Below the pieces are notes generated by a model, which was not told where the DNA came from, searched no databases, and saw only the letters and a list, made by a program, of their open reading frames with translations. The position numbers and the translations under genes are program-made. This document shows positions 6,963 through 15,507 of a stretch of DNA of 64,000 nucleotides, one piece after another. This stretch comes from Ruminococcus sp. UBA6407 (lineage in GTDB: Bacteria > Bacillota > Clostridia > Oscillospirales > Ruminococcaceae). The stretch lies in NCBI GenBank assembly GCA_002438605.1, contig DJPR01000011.1, positions 136,183 to 200,182 on the forward strand. The letters run 5' to 3'. Within the stretch, counting starts at the first letter, position 1; the number at the start of each line of letters is the position of its first letter.

Positions 6963-9900
6963 ATGATGCAATTGTATTTAAAAGGATGCAGTGTTAAAAG
7001 GGTAAAAAAAGCTATTTCTCTTTTTTTAAGCGTTGTACTGACGTTTAATATCTGTGCTATCATAAGTCTTAAAACTTATGGTTCTTCACAGAATGAACAG
7101 AAAGCAGCGAAGGAAAAAATCATTGAAAGAGCTGTTGCTTACCTTGAAAATGAAGAAAATGCAGATCACAGTATCGGTGACAGCAGAACTATTAATGATA
7201 CTTCTGATGCACTGTCTGTATTGAGAACATTAGGAGAACATCAGCACAATGAAAGTGTGCAATGGCTGACAGAGCAGGTATCAACTGAAAATACTGATAT
7301 GACAGCAAGACTTATTTCTGCGACAGGTAATCCGGAGTATTTGGAATATATCAAGGATATGCAGAATGAGGACGGCAGTTTCGGACTTTATCCGGGATAT
7401 GCCGGTGATGTAATGGATTCCGTTCTTGTTCTTGAGGCAATTAATGATATCGGTTATACAGGTACAGATATTTCATGTACAGACCTATGCTCTTATCTTA
7501 TAGCTTCTGTGAATGGTGACGGTGGATTTTCTTATAATGACGCAAATGCAAGCGATTACATATTATCTTCAATGGCGGTTTATAATATAGGAAGATTTTT
7601 TTATACCAATAATTATGATATGTCTGTTCTCAGTAATTCATTGGATTACATAAATGAAAATACAGGCAATAGTTACAGTGATGACAATATTGAAAAAACA
7701 ATATATAAATTTCTTGCACTTCAGGCTTGTCAAGTTGAGTTTGACGCTATAGAAGTTGTAGAAGAACTTGAAAAGGCTGAAAAAGCTGACGGCAGTTTCG
7801 CAGGGAGTGTTCATATAACTTCACTTGCCATAAAGCTTCTCAGCTCACTGGACCTTGAAAATCGTGTAAGAATAACTGATTTTAATACTGTTCTTAGCAA
7901 TACTGAAGGAACGACAAATAAGTCTACCTCAATTACAGCAGAGACTAATATCGGATATATAAGCAATTATGATGCACCGTTGGATTTGAAGTTTTCAGTA
8001 TATAATGGTGAAAATGTTGTTTATGAAAACAACAGCAGCGTTTTGCTTCAGGAAAATGAAACTTCTCTTGTTGTAAATTCAGGTGAATTTCGACTTTCAG
8101 AACCAAGCAGTGCAGGGGTTTATACTCTTGTTGAACTTTATAATTGTGATACATTGATTAAATCTCAAAAAATAGTCATTAATATCAGCGATAATGAGAC
8201 TGTTTATTCTACTGAGATCAGTGAACTGGCTGTAGAACTTGATTCATATTCTGCATATAAAGATTCTGCTGCTGAAGTTGGAGTTTCATATGCTTTGCTG
8301 TATGCAACCAATGTAAAGCAGGATGTTAAAATGAAAACCATTGTCACAAAGGATAATAAGGAAATTAATTCTGTTAGCGAGGAATGTGAGCTCACTGAGG
8401 AGAAGAATATCCTTTCAGGAACACCGCTTAGTTTCAATCCTGACACTTCAAAGGAAGGCAAGTATGAAATAACCGTTATCTGTTTTTATAATGATGAGGA
8501 AATCTGCCGCCGAACAGTTGAATTTGTTGTTCAATCTGCTCCTGTAATTAAGGAAAAAACGGACGACATTGAATCGGAACAATTTGAAGTAACATGGTTT
8601 GGTCCTATACTCAGTGATTACTATATTTTTGCAGGAAATGAAACTGAAATTTCTGTTGGTGCAGAGATCAATTATTTTTCCAATTGTGAATTTACAGGAA
8701 ATATTGAAATTCAGGTTTACAAGGGAGAAGAATGCATCGCTGAAAATACAACGGATATTTCCCTTGAAAAAGGAATTCCAACTTATTTTGAAGGAAAGGC
8801 AAATTATCCTGTTTATAAGAAAAACTCTCAACTTTCGTTCAGCGTGAAAAACGTTGGTGAATATAACGTATACGCTAAGCTTTATAATTCAAAGGGTGAA
8901 CTTCTTAAAGAAGGTGAGTGCAGGCTGCAGGTGCTTGATAAGCCTGTGCAGGATCTTGTACTTAACAGCACAGTAGATGAAGAAGCCTCTGATATGGTCA
9001 ATCTTTCATGGAACGATATAAGCAATGATGCTGAGAGTTACAGCTATCAGCTTTACAGACGAACACCCGGAGCAAATTGGGAGCCACGTTCTATCTGGAA
9101 TGAAGAAGAAAAAATTAATGTACTTAATGTATATCCAAAGGGTCCTTATCTTGAGAATTGGATGAATACAACCATAAGTGATACAGAATATCCTGCCGGA
9201 AAGGGAATATTCGATATTGAATCGGTACATTTCCCTGTATTCAGTTCTGATCCTTACGGCTGTTTGCTCAATGATGACGGTACATGGAAATATGATGTTA
9301 TATTTTTTGGTTCTTCTGACTGTAATGACGGATATGATCTTGATGAGACTTCATCAGAAGTCTTACAGAAATTCATTGACAGCGGCAGAGGTGTTCTTTT
9401 CGGACATGATACCTTATGCGGAGGTTCATCGTATTACCTTAAACACCATTATTTCAATGATTTTGCTGAACAGGCAGGACTTGTTATAAAAACCCCAAGT
9501 CCTGAGGTATGGTACAGAACCACTTCTGTTTCAGTTGTAAAGATTGGTACGCTTACAAATTATCCATGGGTTATAAGAGGAAACCTTACTGTCCCTAATA
9601 CTCATTCAACCGGTCAGTATCTTTATGGTGCAACAAGATGGATAGATCTTAATGCTACAAAGCGTGTTGACGAAGAAACGGGAGCAATTGATAATTTTTA
9701 TCTTTGCACAAACAATAACATAGGTATGATACAAACAGGTGACAGCACCGGTCAGGCATCTGACGATGAAAGAAAAATACTTGCAAATACGCTGTTCTAT
9801 CTTTATCAGATTTCACAGCAGACAACTGCTAAGGATGCCTCTTTCTATGATATTGACGCTCCGAATAAACCGACATTTGTGTCATCTTCTGTATCTGAAG

Positions 9901-11432
9901 GAAAGATGACAATAGATATAAGCTCTGTTGACAATAAAACAGAATATGAGTATTACATAAGTGCAAATCCTGAAAATACAAAGTCTGAAAACGTACTTTC
10001 AAACATAAGAAAACATGAAACTTTAAGCGGACTTGCAGGGTTTGTAGTTGAAGTAAACAACAGCTCTGAGCCAAGCTCTGACTTAATAAAATATGATGAG
10101 AATAATGAAAATATTCTTAATCTTAATCTTACTGATTCAAATGGACAAGCAAAGGTAACGGTTTCACCTACTGACTTGAGTGAACCGCAGTATATCCACA
10201 TATTTGCTGTTGATAATGCCAATAATGTCAGTGAAGAATTAATCGTGCCTTTCTCTGATGCGGAGCTTGTTACAAATATTGAAACAGACAAAAAACTTTA
10301 TTCATGCGGTGACACAGTAAGCATAGATACTTATACAGTTTCTGCACCATTTGGAAGAACGGCTGATATGACTATAGATATATATGATGAATTTGATAAT
10401 AAAACTTCTGAAATAGCATCTGAACCTCAGCAGATTCTTACAGCAGACGAACGCTTTATAAGTTCTGCTGAATGGAGTGTGCCGGATAATTTAGTGGGAA
10501 GATATAAGGCTGTAATAACATGGGAGAATGATAATGATATTATCGCTAAGGCAGAAACAGAATTTAAAATAGCTAACGAAGAAAGTGTGCTTAATACAGT
10601 AAGCAGTGATAAAATGAGCTATTCTGTAAGTGACCCGATAAATCTTGAAAATATTGTTTATAATAAGAGTCAGGGAATGACTGAAAATGACCTTATACTT
10701 AATATTAAGGTATATAATACAGATACTTCTTATGAAGCTGCATCATTTGAACATTCTATCGGATTAATAAATCCGAACAGTTCAGCAGATTATTCAGACT
10801 CAATTGCTCCCAATGTTCTTGTAAGCGGTAATTACAGAGTTATATCTTCCGTAATTCAGGGCAATAGTGAGATTTCAACGGATACAGCAGAATTTACAGT
10901 TACTGATGATGTAACATCATTTACAGGAAAACTTAAATTTAATTCGGATGTAAACTCCGCATCGGCTGACTTTAGCGTGACTAATAACGGAACAGAAAAT
11001 GCTGATGAAGCTCTTATAACATTATCTGTTTATAAAGAGGGTGTGACAGAGCGTATTTACACATATAGCGAATCTGTTTCTATAGGCATCGGTGAAACTG
11101 TAAGCCGCAGTCAGAAAATAGATGTACCTCTTACTGACTGTGAATACTATGGTGTGTTAAGTGTAAATTATAAAGGCAGTTCTTCTGATCTTGATTATGA
11201 TGGTTTTAAATTAATGCCGTTAGTTACTACTGTTTCAAATTCTGTTACGGATATGGAAACTGCTTCAACAACATCTGCTTCAAAGAAAACTGTAACAAAA
11301 ACACAGAATCTGGATTCTCCTAAGACGGGAGTAAAGGATATTCCGACTTATATGTGGGTAATCACAATACTCAGCTTTGTGGGACTTATTGCAATAAAAA
11401 TGACAGGAGGCAGTGAAGATGAGAAAGACTAA
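6963..11432 (+). CDS. Large cell-surface protein with terpenoid-cyclase-like repeats and a ThuA/GATase-like module
   Basis: 1489 residues. The N-terminal signal/anchor segment (about 16-38) follows a positively charged start. Residues about 40-300 show alpha-helical repeats with DGSFG, DGGFSY and DGSFAGS, as in prenyltransferase/squalene-cyclase-like toroids found in surface and complement-like proteins. Residues about 300-700 and 1000-1440 read as beta-rich Ig/CARDB-like repeats. Residues about 718-955 form a different module (NVLNVYPKGPYLENW, YDVIFFGSSDC, FIDSGRGVLFGHD), like class I amidotransferase/ThuA-fold domains of secreted clostridial proteins. The end has SPKTG, a transmembrane segment (about 1461-1479) and a charged tail, resembling a wall-sorting signal although not canonical LPxTG. 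It overlaps the start of the next gene, so the two form an operon. Confidence 0.7.
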   Translation: MMQLYLKGCSVKRVKKAISLFLSVVLTFNICAIISLKTYGSSQNEQKAAKEKIIERAVAYLENEENADHSIGDSRTINDTSDALSVLRTLGEHQHNESVQWLTEQVSTENTDMTARLISATGNPEYLEYIKDMQNEDGSFGLYPGYAGDVMDSVLVLEAINDIGYTGTDISCTDLCSYLIASVNGDGGFSYNDANASDYILSSMAVYNIGRFFYTNNYDMSVLSNSLDYINENTGNSYSDDNIEKTIYKFLALQACQVEFDAIEVVEELEKAEKADGSFAGSVHITSLAIKLLSSLDLENRVRITDFNTVLSNTEGTTNKSTSITAETNIGYISNYDAPLDLKFSVYNGENVVYENNSSVLLQENETSLVVNSGEFRLSEPSSAGVYTLVELYNCDTLIKSQKIVINISDNETVYSTEISELAVELDSYSAYKDSAAEVGVSYALLYATNVKQDVKMKTIVTKDNKEINSVSEECELTEEKNILSGTPLSFNPDTSKEGKYEITVICFYNDEEICRRTVEFVVQSAPVIKEKTDDIESEQFEVTWFGPILSDYYIFAGNETEISVGAEINYFSNCEFTGNIEIQVYKGEECIAENTTDISLEKGIPTYFEGKANYPVYKKNSQLSFSVKNVGEYNVYAKLYNSKGELLKEGECRLQVLDKPVQDLVLNSTVDEEASDMVNLSWNDISNDAESYSYQLYRRTPGANWEPRSIWNEEEKINVLNVYPKGPYLENWMNTTISDTEYPAGKGIFDIESVHFPVFSSDPYGCLLNDDGTWKYDVIFFGSSDCNDGYDLDETSSEVLQKFIDSGRGVLFGHDTLCGGSSYYLKHHYFNDFAEQAGLVIKTPSPEVWYRTTSVSVVKIGTLTNYPWVIRGNLTVPNTHSTGQYLYGATRWIDLNATKRVDEETGAIDNFYLCTNNNIGMIQTGDSTGQASDDERKILANTLFYLYQISQQTTAKDASFYDIDAPNKPTFVSSSVSEGKMTIDISSVDNKTEYEYYISANPENTKSENVLSNIRKHETLSGLAGFVVEVNNSSEPSSDLIKYDENNENILNLNLTDSNGQAKVTVSPTDLSEPQYIHIFAVDNANNVSEELIVPFSDAELVTNIETDKKLYSCGDTVSIDTYTVSAPFGRTADMTIDIYDEFDNKTSEIASEPQQILTADERFISSAEWSVPDNLVGRYKAVITWENDNDIIAKAETEFKIANEESVLNTVSSDKMSYSVSDPINLENIVYNKSQGMTENDLILNIKVYNTDTSYEAASFEHSIGLINPNSSADYSDSIAPNVLVSGNYRVISSVIQGNSEISTDTAEFTVTDDVTSFTGKLKFNSDVNSASADFSVTNNGTENADEALITLSVYKEGVTERIYTYSESVSIGIGETVSRSQKIDVPLTDCEYYGVLSVNYKGSSSDLDYDGFKLMPLVTTVSNSVTDMETASTTSASKKTVTKTQNLDSPKTGVKDIPTYMWVITILSFVGLIAIKMTGGSEDEKD

Positions 11433-14241
11433 TCTTCTTAAAATGGCAGCTTTAATTACTGCCTCAGCTTATATTTTTTCCACATCCGGAAGTATTTCAA
11501 ATGTTGTTAAAAATGAAAGTAAGGAAACTCCGGAAAAATCAGTTTCAGTAAGCGTAGTTTCAGAGGAAAGCCGCACTTCTTCCGTAGAAAAGCTTAAAAA
11601 TGCTTTTGAGGAAAATGGCGAAACACTTAGTTTGTGTGACGAGATAATCAGAGAAGTGAATATCGAAAAGGAAAAACTGGATTCGGACGTTATTGATATA
11701 TCGGATTGGGCTGATGATGTAATAATTGCACGTCAGGAAAAGTATGAGCATGAATTATCAATAAAATATGCCGAAACCATTGAAGCTCTTACTGAGCTGA
11801 AAAATGGTGAGAATATCAATGAAAATCTTGAAATCATTAATAAAAATCTTTCTGAGCCTGAAGAATATCATAAATCAGATGCTGTTCCGAATACAGCAGT
11901 CGATATTAGTGATATCAGTCTTGTTCCGGGTACAAGATCAGCCCAAAGTGTAGAGATCACTTCACCTGAACCTTCATCTGATGACCTGATATATGATGCA
12001 GATACAGTTTATCCGGAAGTGATAAAGACATTTGCCGAAAAGCTTGGAGATGTCAACAGCATATACCTTTATGTAAAGAACAATATTTATTTTGAAGCTT
12101 ATTCAGGCTCAAAGAAGGGTGCAACTGTCACTCTGGAGCAGCAGGGCGGCAATGATATAGATCAGGCTTCGCTTCTTATTGCTATGCTCAGAGCAATAAA
12201 TATTCCATCAAGATTTGTCGGCGGAACAATAAGAATAACAGCAGAACAGGCTGTGGATATAACAGGTGCGGCAGATGCTGTAAGTGCAGGACGAATTCTT
12301 GCTTCAAGATATAAAAATGTTACAGGCATTACTTATAATGGTCAGCTCATTGGATATAAAATGTATCATACATGGGTAGAGGCATACATTCCATATACTG
12401 ACTACCGTGGAGCAGGCAACAAATCAGGCAGCAAAATATGGGTACAGCTTGACCCAAGTTTTAAAAAGCTTGAAAAGGTTTCAGAGTCGATTGTTCCTGA
12501 ATATACGGCCGAAGATAAGGCACTGCTTAAAACTATCTCCGATAATGCTGAGCTTTATCCGAATATTTACAAATCTATGGAGCCGATGCCTGAATCAATA
12601 AATTATAATGGTACAACTATTGTAAGCACCAATGAAAAATACATTCCAACATCACTTCCATATACAGTATTGAGTGTTGATGAGAGATATTCATTTGTAA
12701 AAAACAGTGATAAGGACAGCATATCCATAGAAATTAACGGAGAAACTTTATTTTCATCTCCAATATCAGAACTGTATTATAATAAAATAAACATATCCTA
12801 TGAACCTGCAACTGATTATGACAGATCGGTTATGGAGCATTACGAAAAGATAACAGATGTTCCTGCATATCTGGTAAATGTTGTTCCGGTAGTTACTGTT
12901 GGTGATAAAAAGTATGCAGGAAGTGAAGAGGCATCTCTTGGTTCAATGCAGCAAATGATTACTACTATAAGGAACAACGGTGGAACAACAATGCTGGATG
13001 ACAGTGTTTACTGCGGTTCAATGTATGCAATAAATCTTGATCTTCAGCGAATTTCTCCTGAGGATGCTGAAGCTGCGGAAAAAAGACTTGTTAAAGCTGA
13101 ACAGATATTTACAACAGCAAATGCTTGTTCTACAGATGTTCTTGGCTCAATGCTTGATTATGCAGGCAAGTATTATTTCAGTCTGTGTGACGCTCAGTCA
13201 ATGATTCAGGCGGCAATTATGGATATAAATCAGACAAGACAGCTTGCCCTTGCAATAACAGGTTATCAGTTCCATAGGTTAAGCTCATTTGGTATAGTAA
13301 GATCTCTTGACTTTGGGGCATTCTATATAGATGTTGCTTATAATAATGTTGCTGCTTTAAGCTTGACTGGTGATAAATCTGCTGAAAGAAAGTACATGAT
13401 GTCTGCTGGTGCAGTTGAGTCATTTTATGAAAGCTATATATGGCAGCAGCTTATTGATAATGAATCTACCTGCATATCTACTGTCAGCGTATTTGATATT
13501 GCACATGATCAGGGAATTAAATCAAGATATATTTGTTCAGCAAATCTGGAAGATGAGCTGAGCCAATGCAATATCAATGATTCAGTTAAAACTGAGATAA
13601 GAAACTTCGTTAATCGTGGTCTGCTGGTCGAGATAGTTCCTGAAACACTTACCATAGGTGACTGGACGGGTACAGCTTACATAGCAATGAATATGGATAA
13701 CGGTTCTGCCTCCTACATGATTTCCGGAGGAACAGCCGGCGGCTCGTCCATGAACTTTGAAGATTTATTCAATTTAAATATGAGGCTGTTTGTAATAAAC
13801 ACCGAGTTTACTTGTGCAAGCATGATGAAAGGTGTAGTTAATTTTGAGTGTGGAGTTTTTACATATAACGGAGCAAAGCTTTTTGAAGGAGCAAGTAGTC
13901 TTATAGGAGGAGCATTCACACTTGCTTCGGCTTTTCAAATGAGATATGATGCCATTGACTTTATTTTAAGATATGCCGAAGAGGGCGAGGACTGCATGAA
14001 AGAATTTAAAATAATGACAGCACGCAATCTTTTGGATACATTTTTCAATGTTGTTGCAGCCTGCGGTGATCTTATAGGCGGCGCTGCAGGAGATGTTACA
14101 GGCTGGACTGCAACTATATATTCATATATCACATATTTTTCAGATCCTGATTTTAAGGATTCGGATTCAGATGAGAGATTAACTAATTCTATTCCTGTTA
14201 TATGGGATCTGATAAGCAAATTAATAAGCAAGCAATTATAA
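11419..14241 (+). CDS. Exported transglutaminase-fold protein lacking the catalytic Cys
   Basis: 940 residues with an N-terminal signal segment (LLKMAALITASAYIFSTSG). A transglutaminase-like core lies at about 240-350: QQGGNDIDQASLLIAMLRA, INIPSRFVGG, then YHTWVEAYIP and WVQLDPSFK. The His and Asp positions are present, but the usual Cys of the G-x-C-x-D motif is Asp (GNDIDQA), so peptidase or transglutaminase chemistry is doubtful. The C-terminal 550 residues are unrecognised, with a small hydrophobic stretch near 780-830. I chose ATG 11419 (8 bp after GGAGG) over GTG 11413 (2 bp). It overlaps the upstream surface protein gene by 14 bp and likely works with it at the cell surface. Confidence 0.75.
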   Translation: MRKTNLLKMAALITASAYIFSTSGSISNVVKNESKETPEKSVSVSVVSEESRTSSVEKLKNAFEENGETLSLCDEIIREVNIEKEKLDSDVIDISDWADDVIIARQEKYEHELSIKYAETIEALTELKNGENINENLEIINKNLSEPEEYHKSDAVPNTAVDISDISLVPGTRSAQSVEITSPEPSSDDLIYDADTVYPEVIKTFAEKLGDVNSIYLYVKNNIYFEAYSGSKKGATVTLEQQGGNDIDQASLLIAMLRAINIPSRFVGGTIRITAEQAVDITGAADAVSAGRILASRYKNVTGITYNGQLIGYKMYHTWVEAYIPYTDYRGAGNKSGSKIWVQLDPSFKKLEKVSESIVPEYTAEDKALLKTISDNAELYPNIYKSMEPMPESINYNGTTIVSTNEKYIPTSLPYTVLSVDERYSFVKNSDKDSISIEINGETLFSSPISELYYNKINISYEPATDYDRSVMEHYEKITDVPAYLVNVVPVVTVGDKKYAGSEEASLGSMQQMITTIRNNGGTTMLDDSVYCGSMYAINLDLQRISPEDAEAAEKRLVKAEQIFTTANACSTDVLGSMLDYAGKYYFSLCDAQSMIQAAIMDINQTRQLALAITGYQFHRLSSFGIVRSLDFGAFYIDVAYNNVAALSLTGDKSAERKYMMSAGAVESFYESYIWQQLIDNESTCISTVSVFDIAHDQGIKSRYICSANLEDELSQCNINDSVKTEIRNFVNRGLLVEIVPETLTIGDWTGTAYIAMNMDNGSASYMISGGTAGGSSMNFEDLFNLNMRLFVINTEFTCASMMKGVVNFECGVFTYNGAKLFEGASSLIGGAFTLASAFQMRYDAIDFILRYAEEGEDCMKEFKIMTARNLLDTFFNVVAACGDLIGGAAGDVTGWTATIYSYITYFSDPDFKDSDSDERLTNSIPVIWDLISKLISKQL

Positions 14242-14258
14242 GACAACATATACTGATT

Positions 14259-14275
14259 TATAGCAATGCAATAAA
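14259..14275. repeat. Family B motif, copy 1
   Basis: TATAGCAATGCAATAAA, one arm of the second repeat family, directly abutting a family A hairpin. Confidence 0.6.
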
Positions 14276-14333
14276 GGCAGCACTTCACTAAAAATGTGCA
14301 GTGCTGCCTTTGACGTGTTTTGTGCAGTGATAT
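14273..14333. repeat. Family A palindromic repeat, copy 4
   Basis: AAAGGCAGCACTTCAC and GTGCAGTGCTGCCTTT form a strong stem, followed by an extra right-arm piece (GACGTGTTTTGTGCAGTG). Placed 30 bp after the stop of the transglutaminase-fold gene, it could also help end transcription. Confidence 0.75.
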
Positions 14334-14335
14334 TC

Positions 14336-14372
14336 TAAAAAGCTCACATCATAAAAGGTGTGACTTTTTTTA
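14336..14372 (+). terminator. Terminator-like hairpin with U-run
   Basis: AAAAAG-TCACA pairs with GTGTGA-CTTTTT around the loop ATAAAA, with a one-base bulge. The right arm runs into seven T. It ends the 6963-14241 operon. Confidence 0.65.
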
Positions 14373-14423
14373 TCTCTAAAATATGAATAATTTGTAAAAA
14401 ATATTAAAAAGTGCTTTGGAAAA

Positions 14424-14454
14424 CCACGAGAAATTCGTGGCTTTCTTGTTTTTT
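14424..14454 (+). terminator. Second terminator hairpin
   Basis: CCACGA - GAAAT - TCGTGG, followed by CTTTCTTGTTTTTT. It lies just before the TetR promoter and would insulate it from read-through. Confidence 0.6.
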
Positions 14455-14489
14455 AACAATGAAGTTCCTAAAATTTTTGCTCAAAGTGG

Positions 14490-14540
14490 TTGATTTTTTA
14501 TTTAAATTATGATACACTATAACTAATTAAACAATCAGTT
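14490..14540 (+). promoter_or_regulatory. Promoter and palindromic operator of the RiPP locus
   Basis: TTGATT (14490-14495) and TACACT (14513-14518) are 17 bp apart. Immediately after lies the inverted repeat AACTAATT - TAAA/ACA - AATCAGTT (14521-14540, half-sites AACTRATT). It covers the expected transcription start and is a natural binding site for the TetR-family product of the next gene. Confidence 0.6.
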
Positions 14541-14559
14541 ATATTATGGAGGCTGATGT

Positions 14560-15165
14560 GTGCATATGAGGACGCCACAGCAACACAATGAAAAAAAGAT
14601 AGAAATTATGGAGAAATGCTTTGAATGCTATGCTGAAAACGGTCTGACCGGTACCGGCATTAAAGCACTTGCAAAGGCTTGTGACTGCACGACCGGAAAT
14701 CTGTATGTCTATTTCAATAATCTCGATGAGCTGATTATTGAATCAACTGCTTACTGTATGGCTAAGGTGGAAGATGAATTCATGGCAAAAGCTCCACATA
14801 ATCCAAAGGATGTTATGCGTTTTATCGAAGAAATTCCTTACTGGACAGCTGAAAAACATGGCAAAAAATATAGGCTTATGTATCAGATTTATACCCATCC
14901 GAAATATATTGAATACGGAAAAAAGTTCTTTGAAGGTGTCAATGAGCGTTATACCGCATATGCAAAGCTGCTTGAACCACAAATTGGCATACCTTATACG
15001 GTAATTGTATCTCTTATCTTCATTTTCGTCCGTGCATGCGTCCATTACGCTATGTTTGAGGATGAGTATTATCTCAAAAGTCAGATGGAAGTATTGAAGC
15101 AGGCAGTCAAACTGTTTTCGGATAAATACCGTATTGAATTTTCAGACGGATATATCGGACAATAG
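14560..15165 (+). CDS. TetR-family transcriptional regulator
   Basis: 201 residues. The N-terminal helix-turn-helix is clear: TGIKALAKACDCTTGNLYVYFNNLDELI at about 28-55, the TetR recognition segment. The C-terminal ligand-binding half is aromatic-rich and not assignable. The start is taken as GTG 14560, 7 bp after GGAGG; ATG 14566 is possible. It is the first gene of the co-oriented locus that runs to the radical SAM gene, with a palindrome at its own promoter, so autoregulation and control of the locus are likely (inference). Confidence 0.88.
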   Translation: MHMRTPQQHNEKKIEIMEKCFECYAENGLTGTGIKALAKACDCTTGNLYVYFNNLDELIIESTAYCMAKVEDEFMAKAPHNPKDVMRFIEEIPYWTAEKHGKKYRLMYQIYTHPKYIEYGKKFFEGVNERYTAYAKLLEPQIGIPYTVIVSLIFIFVRACVHYAMFEDEYYLKSQMEVLKQAVKLFSDKYRIEFSDGYIGQ

Positions 15166-15201
15166 AATTACAAATAAAAAATATATTATGGAGGCAAAAA
15201 T

Positions 15202-15498
15202 ATGATTATCAATAAAAAATCTGAAGGCGAAAAATTAACACTTATTATATCGGGACGGCTCGACACAAATTCATCTCCAAAGCTTGAAACTGAGTTAAGA
15301 CAGTCTGTAGGCGGAATAAAGGAACTTGTCTTTGATTTTTCTGAAGTAGAATATATTTCCTCAGCAGGACTTCGTGTTCTCCTTGCAGCACAAAAGGTGA
15401 TGAATCGTCAGGGCAGCATGAAACTGATCGGAGTTAGTTCGGAAGTTATGGAAGTATTTGAAATTACAGGCTTTTCAGATATATTAACAATAGAGTGA
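15202..15498 (+). CDS. STAS-domain anti-sigma factor antagonist
   Basis: 98 residues forming a single STAS domain, as in SpoIIAA/RsbV. The motif VEYISSAGLRVLLAAQKVM (about 49-67) holds the Ser that is phosphorylated by the HATPase kinase in this family. The unphosphorylated form binds and inactivates the anti-sigma factor. It is followed 9 bp later by a PP2C phosphatase and then by the kinase, so all three parts of a partner-switching module are present. A ribosome site TATGGAGG precedes the ATG. Confidence 0.92.
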   Translation: MIINKKSEGEKLTLIISGRLDTNSSPKLETELRQSVGGIKELVFDFSEVEYISSAGLRVLLAAQKVMNRQGSMKLIGVSSEVMEVFEITGFSDILTIE

Positions 15499-15507
15499 TT
15501 AAAAAAT

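Larger units (their letters stand above)
14242..14559. other. Intergenic region with repeats, terminators and the TetR promoter
   Basis: 318 bp without a gene. It holds a family B motif, a family A hairpin, two terminator-like hairpins and then the promoter/operator of the TetR gene. It separates the surface-protein operon from the RiPP locus. Confidence 0.75.

Noticed and set aside
11300-11432. Canonical LPxTG sortase signal
   Set aside because: The site reads SPKTG before the helix and charged tail; it may be a variant, but it is not the consensus, so anchoring is left open.
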